A stretch of 64,000 bases of DNA, taken from contig CAKTHQ010000006.1 in NCBI GenBank assembly GCA_934565415.1, forward strand, positions 1 through 64,000. Reading direction: 5' to 3'. The stretch comes from an uncultured Oscillospiraceae bacterium (GTDB lineage Bacteria; Bacillota; Clostridia; Oscillospirales; Oscillospiraceae). A program made the position numbers and the translations under genes. A model generated the notes under the pieces. The model ran no database searches. It had not been told where the DNA came from and was given only the letters and a program-made list of their open reading frames with translations. Below, one piece after another: positions 1-8,913 of this stretch. Positions within the stretch are counted from its first letter, which is position 1, and every line of letters starts with the position of its first letter.

Positions 1-1
1 T

Positions 2-75
2 TGGCAGAGGATGAGGGATTCGAACCCCCGCAAACGGAGTCAGAGTCCGGTGTGCTACCGTTACACAAATCCTCT
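2..75 (-). tRNA. tRNA-Gln (anticodon CTG)
   Basis: Read on the minus strand, the 7-bp acceptor stem AGAGGAT/ATCCTCT is followed by discriminator G and an encoded CCA. The T arm carries GGTTCGAATCC. The anticodon loop CTCTGAC sits on a CGGA/TCCG stem and gives anticodon CTG, which reads CAG (Gln). The gene lies at the very left edge, so any neighbouring tRNA genes are outside the window. Confidence 0.93.
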
Positions 76-180
76 ATGTCACACGGAACAGTTAGCATTA
101 TATCAGATATTTTTGAAATGTCAAGAAGTTTTTTCGAAATCTGAAAATTTTTCTGGAAGGGGTAGATTCTGAGTTTCTTT

Positions 181-201
181 CCCCCTCCAAGCAGGAGGGG
201 G
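181..201. repeat. C-rich hairpin after dapF
   Basis: CCCCCTCC and GGAGGGGG form an 8-bp stem around AAGCA. There is no T run on either side, so it is not a classic intrinsic terminator, but it lies just past the dapF stop codon. A very similar hairpin follows the phosphopantetheinyl transferase gene (18242-18275) and a related one follows the truncated reductase (62069-62094). Confidence 0.5.
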
Positions 202-212
202 AGGGGATTTGC

Positions 213-986
213 TTAGACCTCCAGGACTTCCACAACCTCCGTGGGGCCTTCCAGCAGGAGCTTTTCTACTTCCGTTTCGCCCACGACGGTCAGCTTTAAG
301 GTGCCGCCGGGGACATGGGCGGTAAGGGCTTTTCCGGGGAGCAGGCCCTTTTTCCACAGCACGCAGGCGGTGGCACCGCTGCCCGTGCCGCAGGCCAGGG
401 TAAAATCCTCCACGCCCCGCTCAAAGGTCAGAACTTCCGCTTCCCCGGGGCCTGTCAGGCAGCAGTAGTTGACATTGGCCCCCTTGGGAAAGGCCGGGTC
501 GTAGCGCAGCGCCCGCATTTCCTCCCGCAGAGTGTCCTGGTTATGGAGCAGGGGCCTGCTGCAGAGCTTTACCGCGTGGGGAACACCGGGGCACCCCAGC
601 TCCACATAGGCCACATCCCCCTTCCGGTTCAGGTCCAGAACGGTGGGGGTATTCAGGGCCACCCGGTATTGGTTTTCGTCTACCCGCCAGCCCTCTACCG
701 GGCCTGCCAGGGTGTCAAAAACCATGTGGTCCCCTACGATGCCCAGATCATGGGCGAACCGGCTGATGCACCGGGCGCCGTTGCCGCACATCTCGCCCCG
801 GGTACCGTCGGAGTTGTAGAAGATCATTTCAAAATCCGCGGTTTTGGAATCTCCCACGGCCATCATGCCGTCGGCGTGCCGAATGGCGCAGAGTTTTTTT
901 GCCATTTCCGAAAAATCCATTTGGAGGCCCCGGGCATCGAAAACCATAAAGTCGTTGCCCGCACCGTTCATATAGGTTACTTTCAT
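213..986 (-). CDS. dapF: Diaminopimelate epimerase DapF
   Basis: Interconverts LL- and meso-diaminopimelate in the cytoplasm for lysine and peptidoglycan synthesis. The two active-site cysteine regions are present: MCGNGARC in the N-terminal half and ACGTGSGA in the C-terminal half. The N-terminus matches the family pattern NGAGNDF. At 257 residues it is slightly shorter than typical members. I start at the ATG at 986 rather than the in-frame GTG at 995, because GGGGTGAT, which ends dapB, sits at good spacing before the ATG. It is the last gene of the leftward dapA-dapB-dapF run, separated from dapB by only a few bases. Confidence 0.93.
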   Translation of the reverse strand: MKVTYMNGAGNDFMVFDARGLQMDFSEMAKKLCAIRHADGMMAVGDSKTADFEMIFYNSDGTRGEMCGNGARCISRFAHDLGIVGDHMVFDTLAGPVEGWRVDENQYRVALNTPTVLDLNRKGDVAYVELGCPGVPHAVKLCSRPLLHNQDTLREEMRALRYDPAFPKGANVNYCCLTGPGEAEVLTFERGVEDFTLACGTGSGATACVLWKKGLLPGKALTAHVPGGTLKLTVVGETEVEKLLLEGPTEVVEVLEV

Positions 987-991
987 TCCAA

Positions 992-1711
992 TCACCCCAG
1001 CAGGTTTTCCATATTATAAATGCCCGGCTGCTTGCCGATGACAAAGGCGGCGGCCTCAATGGCCCCGTCGGCAAACATGGCCCGGTCGTGGGCTTCGTGC
1101 TTCAGGGTCAGGGTTTGGGTGGGCGTGCAGATGTGAACCTCATGGATGCCTACCACATTGCCCATGCGCAGGGAGGAAATGCCGATTTCCTCCTTGGTGC
1201 GCTTGCCCTCTCCGGCCCGGCCGCAGTGCTCGGTGGCCTGGGGGCGGACCTGACGAATGGCCTGGAACAGCATATGGGCGGTGCCGCTGGGGGCATCCAC
1301 CTTCCGGTTATGGTGAACCTCCACAATTTCAATGTCCGCCTCCGGGAAGGCACCGGCAGCCTGCTTGGCAAGGCGGCACAGTACCGCAATGCCCAGGCTC
1401 AGGTTACCGGAGTAGAATACGGGAATTTTATTTCCGGCGGCATAGATTCTCTGCTTTTCTTCCTCCGTGTGGCCGGTGGTGCCGATGACTACGGCACAGC
1501 GGAATTTTTCGGCGTAGTCCAGCACTTCCCCGATGGCGGTGTGGTGGGAAAAGTCGATGACCACATCGGCCCCACGGTCCCCCAGCTCCGCAAAGGTTTT
1601 GCAAACGCCGTTGGCCCCGTCAATGCTGACGGCGCCTACCTGGTTTTCTCCCAGGCGATTGGCAATCAGCTTTCCCATGGCGCCGTTGGCGCCGCAAAGC
1701 ACTGCCTTCAT
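992..1711 (-). CDS. dapB: 4-hydroxy-tetrahydrodipicolinate reductase DapB
   Basis: Reduces the DapA product with NAD(P)H in the diaminopimelate pathway. Visible signatures are the N-terminal dinucleotide-binding GANGAMG at residues 8-14 and the catalytic stretch HHNRKVDAPSGTA, which holds the His pair and the Lys of the active site. At 239 residues it is near the usual length for this family (about 240-270). Its ATG overlaps the dapA stop codon as ATGA, so the two are translationally coupled. Confidence 0.93.
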   Translation of the reverse strand: MKAVLCGANGAMGKLIANRLGENQVGAVSIDGANGVCKTFAELGDRGADVVIDFSHHTAIGEVLDYAEKFRCAVVIGTTGHTEEEKQRIYAAGNKIPVFYSGNLSLGIAVLCRLAKQAAGAFPEADIEIVEVHHNRKVDAPSGTAHMLFQAIRQVRPQATEHCGRAGEGKRTKEEIGISSLRMGNVVGIHEVHICTPTQTLTLKHEAHDRAMFADGAIEAAAFVIGKQPGIYNMENLLG

Positions 1712-2595
1712 ACGTTTACCCCCTGTGCCCGCATTTCGGCCAGGAGCTTTGCCCGGTTGGCCTCCTCCATGGGCGTCAGCGGCAGGCGGATGTACTCCTT
1801 GCCGAAGCCCATGGCGCTGACGGCGGCCTTGGCGGGGATGGGGTTCACTTCGCAGAAGAGCAGGTTAATGAGGTTCAGGTACTTGCATTGCAAGGCTGCG
1901 GCCTTCTGCACATCGCCGGCAAAGAAGGCATCGGTCATGGCCACGGCCCCCTGGGGAATGACGTTACTCAGCACGCTGATGGTGCCCTTGCCGCCCATGG
2001 CCAGCATGGGTACCGTCAGGCCGTCCTCGCCGGAGTAGACATCGATCTTATCAGAGCAGCGGGCAAACAGCTCCACCACCTGGCTCATGTTGCCGCTGGC
2101 TTCCTTAATGGCGGCGATATTGGGGTGGTCCGCCAGTTTTTCCACGGTGGCGGGCAGCAGGTTGCAGCCGGTACGGGAGGGGACATTGTACAGAATAATG
2201 GGCTTGTCTACCTTGTCCGCAATGGCGGTAAAGTGGGCGATCAGGCCGTTCTGGGTGGCCTTGTTGTAGTAGGGGGTTACCACCAGCAGGGCATCCGCAC
2301 CGGCCTGAGAGGCGGACACGGAGTAATCAATGGCGTGCTGGGTGTTGTTGGTGCCGGTACCGGCGATAACGGGGACCCGGCCTGCCACCCGGTCGATGGT
2401 AAAGGAAATAACCTTTTTCCGCTCCTCGGGAGAAAGGGTGGCGCTTTCGCCGGTAGTGCCGACGGCTACCAGGGCATTGATGCCGGAGGCAAGCTGGAAG
2501 TCGATAAACCGGCCCAGGGCCTCGTAGTCCACGCCCTCGGGGGTCATGGGGGTGACCATGGCGGTAGCCATGCCTTTGAAAATGGTGTGTTTCAT
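1708..2595 (-). CDS. dapA: 4-hydroxy-tetrahydrodipicolinate synthase DapA
   Basis: Condenses pyruvate with aspartate semialdehyde, the first committed step to diaminopimelate and lysine. The TIM-barrel aldolase motifs are clear: GTTGES near residue 48, YNVPSRTG with the catalytic Tyr, and IKEASG with the Schiff-base Lys. The chosen ATG at 2595 lies 8 bases past AAAGGA; another ATG at 2604 abuts that site and is too close. It lies 18 bases after the DUF2461 gene in the same direction. A second, more divergent family member is at 15167-16060. Confidence 0.93.
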   Translation of the reverse strand: MKHTIFKGMATAMVTPMTPEGVDYEALGRFIDFQLASGINALVAVGTTGESATLSPEERKKVISFTIDRVAGRVPVIAGTGTNNTQHAIDYSVSASQAGADALLVVTPYYNKATQNGLIAHFTAIADKVDKPIILYNVPSRTGCNLLPATVEKLADHPNIAAIKEASGNMSQVVELFARCSDKIDVYSGEDGLTVPMLAMGGKGTISVLSNVIPQGAVAMTDAFFAGDVQKAAALQCKYLNLINLLFCEVNPIPAKAAVSAMGFGKEYIRLPLTPMEEANRAKLLAEMRAQGVNV

Positions 2596-2613
2596 AATAT
2601 TCATTCCTTTCTT

Positions 2614-3264
2614 TCAGGGGGTAAACTGATTGAAATAATCGTACAGGGGAATCAGGTTTTGAAAGAGTCCGCTTACCCTGTCTTCCAGCCGGGCCCCAAA
2701 GATTTCCGGCCCGACTTCTTCCGAGCGGATGCAGCTTAAATCATTTTTCCAGGCAAAGTAGGGGGTCAGCTCTTCGGTGGGGGCTGCCTTGGGCCGCTTA
2801 TAGCATTCCGCGGTTACCGGGATACCGGTTCTTGCTTCCGTGTCCCGGATGAGCTCCAGAAAGTCCCTGGGATTTTCCGCAATCCGCTGCCGGAACAGCT
2901 CCATGGAGGTAACCCTTGGCTTCCAGAAGGTGAAGCCGTAGCTGATGCCCTCCGGCCGGAATTCAAAGAAGAGGCAGGGATTTTCCGCCCACCACTCCAC
3001 ATCCCGGCGGATGCAGATCCAAAGGCTTTCCTTATAGGGCAGGGGATGGTGGAGCCGGGCATCCCGGTAAATCCGGCTGACCTTCAGAATGTTTCCGGGC
3101 TTTTCCAGAAAGGGCTCGAACAGGTCTGCCCCCAAAGCCTTCATGGGCTCGTACAGGGTATCCGTATATTGCTTTTTGTGCGCCAGGAACCAGTCCCGGT
3201 TGTTGTTCATTCGAATGCCCCAGAGAAAATCCACGGTCTCCGGGGTGAAGCCAGTAAATGTCAT
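2614..3264 (-). CDS. DUF2461 family protein
   Basis: A 216-residue cytoplasmic protein that matches the DUF2461 (TIGR02453) pattern. It has an early FLWGIRMNNNRDWF segment, a central PYKESLWICI segment and a FEFRPEGISYGFTFW segment. The molecular role of the family is not established. AAGGAG with proper spacing marks the ATG at 3264; in-frame codons further upstream overlap the preceding gene and have no such site. It sits between the phosphoesterase gene and dapA in a tight same-strand series, so it is probably co-transcribed with the dap genes. Confidence 0.8.
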   Translation of the reverse strand: MTFTGFTPETVDFLWGIRMNNNRDWFLAHKKQYTDTLYEPMKALGADLFEPFLEKPGNILKVSRIYRDARLHHPLPYKESLWICIRRDVEWWAENPCLFFEFRPEGISYGFTFWKPRVTSMELFRQRIAENPRDFLELIRDTEARTGIPVTAECYKRPKAAPTEELTPYFAWKNDLSCIRSEEVGPEIFGARLEDRVSGLFQNLIPLYDYFNQFTP

Positions 3265-3275
3265 AGTTCTCCTTA

Positions 3276-3932
3276 TCAATACTTCGGCGGGTCCGAGATC
3301 CAAATCAGCTTGTTTTTCTTTTTCTCCGGTACCTTCCGGTCGGGGACATTCAGGGTATAGCGCTCGTAGGCGTTGATGATGGTGGTGCCGTTGTGGACGA
3401 TTACCCGCTGGTTTCCGGTGCCGTAGTTCAGATGTACATGGCCATGGAGGTGGTAAAGGGGCTGATAGTTGTCCAAAAAGTCCCGCAGGCAGGGAAAACC
3501 GATGTGGGCCCGGTCTTCGCTGTCCCCCAGGCCCTCCGCCGGGGCGTGGGTCACCAGAATATCCACGCCTCTGGACTTATACAGGGGCCACAGGAGCTTC
3601 CGGATTCTGGCCCGCATTTCCCGGTCAGAATACTGGTTGGGCCCCGGCCGGTACCGCAGGCACCCGCCCAGGCCCACAATTCGCAGGCCGTTGTATTCTA
3701 CCACCTTGCCGTCGATGTTGTCGCAGCCCTCCGGGGGCTCTTTGTCGTAGCGGGTATCGTGGTTCCCGGGTACATACAGCACCGGGCACCGGGCCATGGT
3801 GACAATAAAGCTCAGATAGCTGGCCATCAGGTCCCCGCAGGCGATGATGAGCTGGTATTCGGCCAGCCGCCCGGGCACATAGTAGTCCCACAAAGCGGGA
3901 CATTCCTCATCGGAGAGAACCAGAATCTTCAT
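3276..3932 (-). CDS. Calcineurin-like metallophosphoesterase
   Basis: A 218-residue protein with metallophosphoesterase motifs in order: ACGDL (motif II), GNHDTR (motif III), VTHAP (motif IV) and HGHVH (motif V). The first metal motif, normally D-x-H near the N-terminus, reads SDEE here, so the His ligand is replaced. Some YfcE-like or ribonuclease-like subfamilies also vary at this point, so activity cannot be excluded. GAGGAGG precedes the ATG. The start overlaps the end of the upstream Bmp-like gene by 26 bases, consistent with one operon. The substrate is unknown. Confidence 0.82.
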   Translation of the reverse strand: MKILVLSDEECPALWDYYVPGRLAEYQLIIACGDLMASYLSFIVTMARCPVLYVPGNHDTRYDKEPPEGCDNIDGKVVEYNGLRIVGLGGCLRYRPGPNQYSDREMRARIRKLLWPLYKSRGVDILVTHAPAEGLGDSEDRAHIGFPCLRDFLDNYQPLYHLHGHVHLNYGTGNQRVIVHNGTTIINAYERYTLNVPDRKVPEKKKNKLIWISDPPKY

Positions 3933-5886
3933 GGATCTGTGCCTCCTCGGCAGCGGCGGGCTTCGGGCGATAAATGCCCAGCTCCTCTACCATGGGCCGG
4001 GACATAGGCAGAATTTCGGAGGGGGCGGGAATGTCCCCTATCACGTTGTCGCACAGCCAGTCCATATGCAGCAGCTCATCCGGGGAGAAGCTGTGGCTGC
4101 CGTCGTTTTTTACGGTGCCGTCCTGGGCGACGATCTTCCGGGCAAAGGGGTCCAGCCACTTCCCGGCAATGGAATCCTGCAAAAACTCTGCCATGGTTCT
4201 GATGCCGGTGGGCAGCCGGTCCGACAGGTTTACGGCAATGACGCCGCTGTCCATGCCCAGCCAGTAGTTCAGGGGTTCTTTCCCGGACCGCTCCTTTTTC
4301 CAGGTTCCGGCAAACATGGAGCTGAGGACAAATTCATAGAACTTGCCCCACACCCAGATGGGGGAGCCCAGGGAAATCAATTCTCCCTTGTCGTCCATCA
4401 GATAGGTGCCATAGCTGCAAAAGTCCAGATACATCTTGCTCTGACCGGGGGCATCCCGGTTGGAGATGACCCGGATGCCGTCGGCAAAGAAATCCGCCTG
4501 GGGGTTGCCTGCCACGCAGGACCACCGCAGCTGAATCTGAGCCCGGGGGTTGGTAAACTGGGCCCCCAAGGCAAATGCGTTGATATTGGCCATCTGGCCG
4601 AAAATGGGGTAAGAGGCAATATAGCCGATGCGGTTGTCCTGGGCCAGAGCGCCGGCAATGGCGCCGGTGATAAACTTGCCTTCGTACACCCGCCCATAAT
4701 AGGAGCAGACGCTGGAATAGGGCTGATCCACGGAGCAATTCAAAAATTCCACCTTGGGATATTTGACGGCGGCCTTCAAGGCGGCGGTCCGCAAAAGGGG
4801 CGCCGTGGTAAATACCACCTGGGCACCCTCGGCCACAGCCTGCTCCAACAGGCGTTCGGCTTCCTCCTGGGTGTTGGCATTATAGTAGCTTTTAATGGTC
4901 AGCTTGTTGCCCAGCACCTGCTGCAGGTATTCCTTGCCCTGCTCATGCCCCAGTACCCAGCCGCTGGTGGAAGGGGCCAGCTGGTGCACGAAGGCCACGT
5001 TCAGGTAGACAGGGGTGGAAATCCAGTTCAGAACATTGGTTTTAACCGCCGGGTCTGCTGTGGTGCGCATATGAATGGAGTCTTCCCTGACGGTGGAAAT
5101 CATATCGTATCGCAGGGCCGCCAGGCTTTTCCGGATGGCAGGGACCCCCATTTTGCCCAGATCCCTGTAATCATAAAGCTGGAGCCACAGCAGCAGCGCT
5201 TCCTCCGGCAGGACATCCTCCTTCAGCGGAATCTGCTGGAAAGCATCCAGGAAATAGGAATAGTAGGCGTTAAAGGTCCGCTTTTCCGCATCGGTCCAGG
5301 GCTCTCCCGGCTTTTTGCCAACCTTGGCAAGAAGCTTGCTATAGCAGCCCGGCTTCCGGAACTGAATGACATACAGGCGGCTGTTTTTAAAGAAATCCAG
5401 GAATTCGTAGTAGGCCTGAATTCTGGGGTCGTCGGTTTTGGGCGGCAGCACCCGTTTGACCAGGGCGGGAATGCAGGGGGCCCCAAAGTATCGCAGGACG
5501 CTGACCCGCTTGTTGCCCTCCTGGACATAGAAATTGCCCAGGTATTCATAGCACTGGATGGGGTCCCGGATGCCCGTATCCCCCAGGTGGGCGGCACACA
5601 GGCTCATCCACTTGCTGGAAAATTCCGACTTGGTATCCAGCAGCGGCAAAAAACTGGGGGAGAAGGCGGCAATGCGCCCGGCGGACTTGGTGCCGATGAT
5701 TCGCTGGGAGGGAATCTCCAATAGCCCCAGATCCTGAACCACATCCGCGTTGCCGTCCGGCAGAATCTCGTCCAGCACGGCGGGGTTGGTGGGTTTTCCC
5801 TGGGCGGCCAGCTCCGCAACCTCCCGCTGGCCCTGCTTTAAGGCTCGGTTGTACTCGTCCAATACTACTTCGGTACTTGCTTCCAT
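3907..5886 (-). CDS. Cytoplasmic ParB-like/Bmp (PnrA-like) fusion protein
   Basis: At 659 residues it is about twice the length of an ordinary Bmp/PnrA binding protein. There is no signal peptide or lipobox, so it should stay in the cytoplasm. The N-terminal half contains IRDPIQCYEYLGNFYVQEG followed by NKRVSVLR, which resembles the ParB/sulfiredoxin-like nuclease fold. The C-terminal half (about residues 295-600) resembles the nucleoside- or lipoprotein-type Bmp fold, with VFTTAPLLRTAALKAAVKYP, a GAIAGALAQ stretch and GYIASYPI. A regulator that senses a small ligand is a plausible guess, but no function is established. It is the first gene after the promoter at 5916-5944. Confidence 0.7.
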   Translation of the reverse strand: MEASTEVVLDEYNRALKQGQREVAELAAQGKPTNPAVLDEILPDGNADVVQDLGLLEIPSQRIIGTKSAGRIAAFSPSFLPLLDTKSEFSSKWMSLCAAHLGDTGIRDPIQCYEYLGNFYVQEGNKRVSVLRYFGAPCIPALVKRVLPPKTDDPRIQAYYEFLDFFKNSRLYVIQFRKPGCYSKLLAKVGKKPGEPWTDAEKRTFNAYYSYFLDAFQQIPLKEDVLPEEALLLWLQLYDYRDLGKMGVPAIRKSLAALRYDMISTVREDSIHMRTTADPAVKTNVLNWISTPVYLNVAFVHQLAPSTSGWVLGHEQGKEYLQQVLGNKLTIKSYYNANTQEEAERLLEQAVAEGAQVVFTTAPLLRTAALKAAVKYPKVEFLNCSVDQPYSSVCSYYGRVYEGKFITGAIAGALAQDNRIGYIASYPIFGQMANINAFALGAQFTNPRAQIQLRWSCVAGNPQADFFADGIRVISNRDAPGQSKMYLDFCSYGTYLMDDKGELISLGSPIWVWGKFYEFVLSSMFAGTWKKERSGKEPLNYWLGMDSGVIAVNLSDRLPTGIRTMAEFLQDSIAGKWLDPFARKIVAQDGTVKNDGSHSFSPDELLHMDWLCDNVIGDIPAPSEILPMSRPMVEELGIYRPKPAAAEEAQIHEDSGSLR

Positions 5887-5915
5887 AGGCAGTTCCCTCC
5901 TTTTTCGGATACTAT

Positions 5916-5944
5916 ATCATACCATAATTCCAAGGGAAAATCAA
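5916..5944 (-). promoter_or_regulatory. Promoter of the Bmp-phosphoesterase-dap operon
   Basis: On the minus strand TTGATT (5939-5944) and TATGAT (5916-5921) are separated by exactly 17 bases. The site lies 30 bases before the fusion-protein gene, which has AAGGAGGG upstream. No other comparable promoter was seen before dapA, so the dap genes may depend on it. Confidence 0.7.
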
Positions 5945-6032
5945 TAAAATGGTACTTGCTTTGCTGCGGCCCTGGGCAGCGTATTCCGGACAGAAAAAAG
6001 CTTCCCTCCGGATTTCCGGGGGAAGAAAGGAT

Positions 6033-6165
6033 TACTTGAAATAAACCAGCTCCCAGCCTTCGTAAATCAGGCTGCGGTTCTTTTTCAGGCCGGGGTGGAC
6101 AGATTTGTGGGTGACGCTCCCCAATTTGACGACTTGACCATGCTGGCCGTCCGCAGACTGTAACT
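6033..6165 (-). other. Short open frame after the 3D-domain gene
   Basis: In a frame different from the 3D-domain gene, about 43 codons remain open and end in a TAA at 6033. The predicted tail ends IYEGWELVYFK, which looks protein-like. There is no convincing start codon or ribosome binding site, and the frame runs back into the upstream gene. It may be a gene remnant or chance. The rest of the 5887-6164 interval shows only the promoter described separately. Confidence 0.2.
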
Positions 6166-7169
6166 CACCCCAGAAAATATACGGTGCACCTTCTCCGCCC
6201 AAAGGCCATACAGGCCTCTACGGTGGGCAGGTACAGGTCTACCCGGTCGCCCTTGATGTCCCCGCCGCAGTCCTCCGCTTCCGCAGGGCCGTAAACATAG
6301 CTGCCGTCGGAGGCCATAATGAACATCCGGGTGCCGTAGGGAATGTATCTTGGGTCTACGGCCACGGTGCCCCGGTGGACCCGGGTGCCGGTGGCGGTGG
6401 TGACGGTGCAGCCGGGGTCCGTATGGGTATAGGCCGTGGCCCGGACGAAATCCACCTTGGTATAGTGCAGAATTTCTCCGGTGGGCAGCAGAATCCGGTC
6501 TTCCAGGATGATGGGGTCCTCTGCCTTCCGGGCCCGGCCGACCCCGCCGGTGCCCAAAGCGACAATCCGGGACCGGGGCGCACGGGCCTGCTTTTCCGCA
6601 AGTGTCTCTCTGGATGCCTCATTGAAGTTTACATAACTAACGGACTGGGAAACGGACAGCTCCCCGTCCCGGCCCTCCCTTAAAACCTGCTGCGTACCTG
6701 CGGGCAGCTCCGGGGCATAATACACCTCCGTCTCAAAGGGAATCCGGCGGCTGCTATGCTCTTCCCGGCAGACCACATGGTCCACCTGCAGCGCCATGCC
6801 CGGAGCAAGAACGGTTTCCTCCGGCATATTCAGCCTGTCCCACCGGTCCGGGACCAGCCCCAGCTCCTCCAGCAGCTGCCCGGCGGTCTGCCCCTGAATC
6901 TCAACGGAAATCGGGGTCCCGTGGTAGAGGACCTCAATTCTGGGGTTCCGGTGGACCGTAATGGTCTGCTCCTTCCGGCTGTAGGCGGCGATGGAGCTTA
7001 GCTCCAGCCCCGCAGAGGCCAGGGCCTTTTCCGGGTTCCGGGAAAAGCCAACGGTGCTGTATACCCGGCCGCCGTCCTGAATGGTCCAGCCGGTGGCAAA
7101 TACGCAGGGCGCCAGGATTCCTGCCAGCAGCAGCACCGGCAGCCATAACAAAACCGTCCATTTCCGCAT
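6165..7169 (-). CDS. Secreted G5/3D-domain protein (YabE/resuscitation-factor-like)
   Basis: A 334-residue exported protein. An N-terminal signal peptide or anchor (residues 1-25) is followed by DUF348-like segments with the HRNPRIEVLYHG and VEIQG patterns. A G5-like region comes next (about residues 135-200), then a C-terminal 3D domain with ATAYTHTD, GTVAVDPRYIPYGTRM, AEDCGG and DRVDLYLP. The three Asp residues of the 3D domain are all present. Related proteins are cell-wall lytic transglycosylases, so peptidoglycan turnover is likely. AAAGGAG precedes the ATG at 7169; the longer frame upstream would overlap the promoter. Confidence 0.85.
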   Translation of the reverse strand: MRKWTVLLWLPVLLLAGILAPCVFATGWTIQDGGRVYSTVGFSRNPEKALASAGLELSSIAAYSRKEQTITVHRNPRIEVLYHGTPISVEIQGQTAGQLLEELGLVPDRWDRLNMPEETVLAPGMALQVDHVVCREEHSSRRIPFETEVYYAPELPAGTQQVLREGRDGELSVSQSVSYVNFNEASRETLAEKQARAPRSRIVALGTGGVGRARKAEDPIILEDRILLPTGEILHYTKVDFVRATAYTHTDPGCTVTTATGTRVHRGTVAVDPRYIPYGTRMFIMASDGSYVYGPAEAEDCGGDIKGDRVDLYLPTVEACMAFGRRRCTVYFLG

Positions 7170-7243
7170 AAGACCAGACTCCTTTTCCCGCCGGTCTGTA
7201 TGTATCCCGGAAGCTCCGGGGACGGTTTGCAATTCTTGAAAAG

Positions 7244-7272
7244 ATTATATATTCCCTGCAAATAATTGTCAA
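7244..7272 (-). promoter_or_regulatory. Consensus promoter of the 3D-domain gene
   Basis: Perfect sigma-A type boxes on the minus strand: TTGACA (7267-7272), 17-base spacer, TATAAT (7244-7249). It lies 75 bases before the ATG at 7169. The rest of the 300-base divergent region towards 7471 holds a weak extended -10 (TATACT at 7431-7436) that could serve the MBOAT gene. Confidence 0.85.
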
Positions 7273-7470
7273 GAAACCGGAAATTGTCCGTATTTGCCGG
7301 AACTTTTCGCGGATTGACGAAGGGAAAGACCCCGGGACGAAGCAAGGGAGAATTTGCGGATAAAAATCCGCTTTCCGGTATCCGGCTCGCTTTTTTGGAA
7401 ATACGGATAGCAATTCCCGGGGAACTATGGTATACTGGGGGAAAATACAACGCTTCTTCGGAGGATAAGT

Positions 7471-8913
7471 ATGGTTTTTAACTCCTACGCCTTTCTGCTT
7501 TTTTTCCCGCTGGTGCTGATTCTGGTGGGGCTTCTCCCGGCAAGGTGCAAAAATATGGCCCTGCTGCTGGCAAGCTACTATTATTACAGCTGCTGGGGAA
7601 AGCGCTATTGCCTGCTGCTTCTGGGCTGCACGGCGGTGGTATATGCGGCGGCCCTGCTGCTGGAAAAGAGAAAATGGACTTTCTGGGCAGGACTGACCGT
7701 TGTTCTGGGTTCGCTGGCAGTGTTCAAATATGCGGACTTTGCCCTGTATACCCTGGAACAGCTTCTGGGAAAGACGACCCCAAGGCTGAATCTGATGATG
7801 CCTGCGGGAATTTCCTTTTTCACCTTTCAGGCGGCGGGGTACCTCATTGATGTCTATCAGGGGAAATACAAGGCGGAGCGGAACTTTGTCAATTTTGCCC
7901 TGTTCGTCTCCTTCTTTCCACAGCTTCTTTCCGGGCCTATCGGCCGGGGCGGAAAGCTGCTGCCTCAGTACGATACCCCCCAAAAGCCCGGCTTTGCGGA
8001 CCTGCGCTCCGGGCTGCTGACCATGAGCTGGGGCTACTTTCTAAAGCTGGTGATTGCGGATCGGGCCGCCATGCTGGTAGATACCGTGTATGGGGGCTTT
8101 GCGGCGCTGCCCGGCATCTGCCTGGTGTTTGCGACTGTGGTTTACGGCATCCAGATCTATTGCGACTTTGCGGGCTACTCCGCAATGGCCATTGGGGCGG
8201 GGAGAATGCTGGGGATTCATCTGCCGGTGAACTTCCGGACCCCTTATTTTGCCCAGTCCATCCAGGAATTCTGGCGGCGGTGGCACATTTCTTTGAGCAC
8301 CTGGTTCCGGGATTATGTTTACTTCCCCCTGGGGGGAAGCCGGTGTGCCAAGTGGAAAAATTACCGGAATATCCTGATTGTGTTTCTGCTCAGCGGCCTG
8401 TGGCACGGGGCCAACTGGTCCTTTGTGGTGTGGGGCGGCCTGCACGGGCTGTACCAGATCGTCGGCAAGCTGACGAAGGGTGCCAGAGAAAAGGCGGTTT
8501 CTGTCCTGGGTATCCGGACGGGAACGGCCTCCTGGAAGGTGCTCCGGATGGCGGTGACCTTTTTGCTGGTGGATTTTGCCTGGCTGTTTTTCCGGGCGGA
8601 CGGCCTGGCACCGGCTGCGGAAATGCTGCGGCACATTTTCCGGGACCTGCGGCCGCTGGAACTGCTGGATGCTATCCGCAACAGCACTATGGGCCTGGAT
8701 ACGGCGGAACTATGGGTGCTGCTGCTGGCGGTGCTGCTGATGACGGGGCTGGATGTCGCCCGGTACCGGGGCGTTCCGCTGCAAGCGGTGTTTGAAAAGC
8801 AGAACTGGCTATGCCGGGAGCTGCTGCTGGCGGGATTTCTGCTGCTGATTTTTATTTTTGGAATTTGGGGGAACGGCTTCCATGCGGCGAGCTTTATTTA
8901 TTTCCAGTTTTAA
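7471..8913 (+). CDS. MBOAT family O-acyltransferase (AlgI/DltB-like)
   Basis: A 480-residue polytopic membrane protein. The MBOAT hallmark LSGLWHGANWSFVVWGGLHG is present, with the invariant His, along with the AlgI-type segments MMPAGISFFTFQ and EFWRRWHISLSTWFRDYVY. Such proteins move acyl groups across the membrane onto exopolysaccharide or teichoic acid. GGAGG lies before the ATG. The next gene overlaps its end and codes for an SGNH-like partner, the usual pairing in O-acetylation systems. The acceptor may be a cell-wall polymer or the exopolysaccharide made by the 39-58 kb locus; neither is shown by sequence. Confidence 0.9.
   Translation: MVFNSYAFLLFFPLVLILVGLLPARCKNMALLLASYYYYSCWGKRYCLLLLGCTAVVYAAALLLEKRKWTFWAGLTVVLGSLAVFKYADFALYTLEQLLGKTTPRLNLMMPAGISFFTFQAAGYLIDVYQGKYKAERNFVNFALFVSFFPQLLSGPIGRGGKLLPQYDTPQKPGFADLRSGLLTMSWGYFLKLVIADRAAMLVDTVYGGFAALPGICLVFATVVYGIQIYCDFAGYSAMAIGAGRMLGIHLPVNFRTPYFAQSIQEFWRRWHISLSTWFRDYVYFPLGGSRCAKWKNYRNILIVFLLSGLWHGANWSFVVWGGLHGLYQIVGKLTKGAREKAVSVLGIRTGTASWKVLRMAVTFLLVDFAWLFFRADGLAPAAEMLRHIFRDLRPLELLDAIRNSTMGLDTAELWVLLLAVLLMTGLDVARYRGVPLQAVFEKQNWLCRELLLAGFLLLIFIFGIWGNGFHAASFIYFQF

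Noticed and set aside
3931..5724. 597-codon open frame on the plus strand
   Set aside because: Antisense shadow of the Bmp fusion gene, without motifs or a ribosome binding site.
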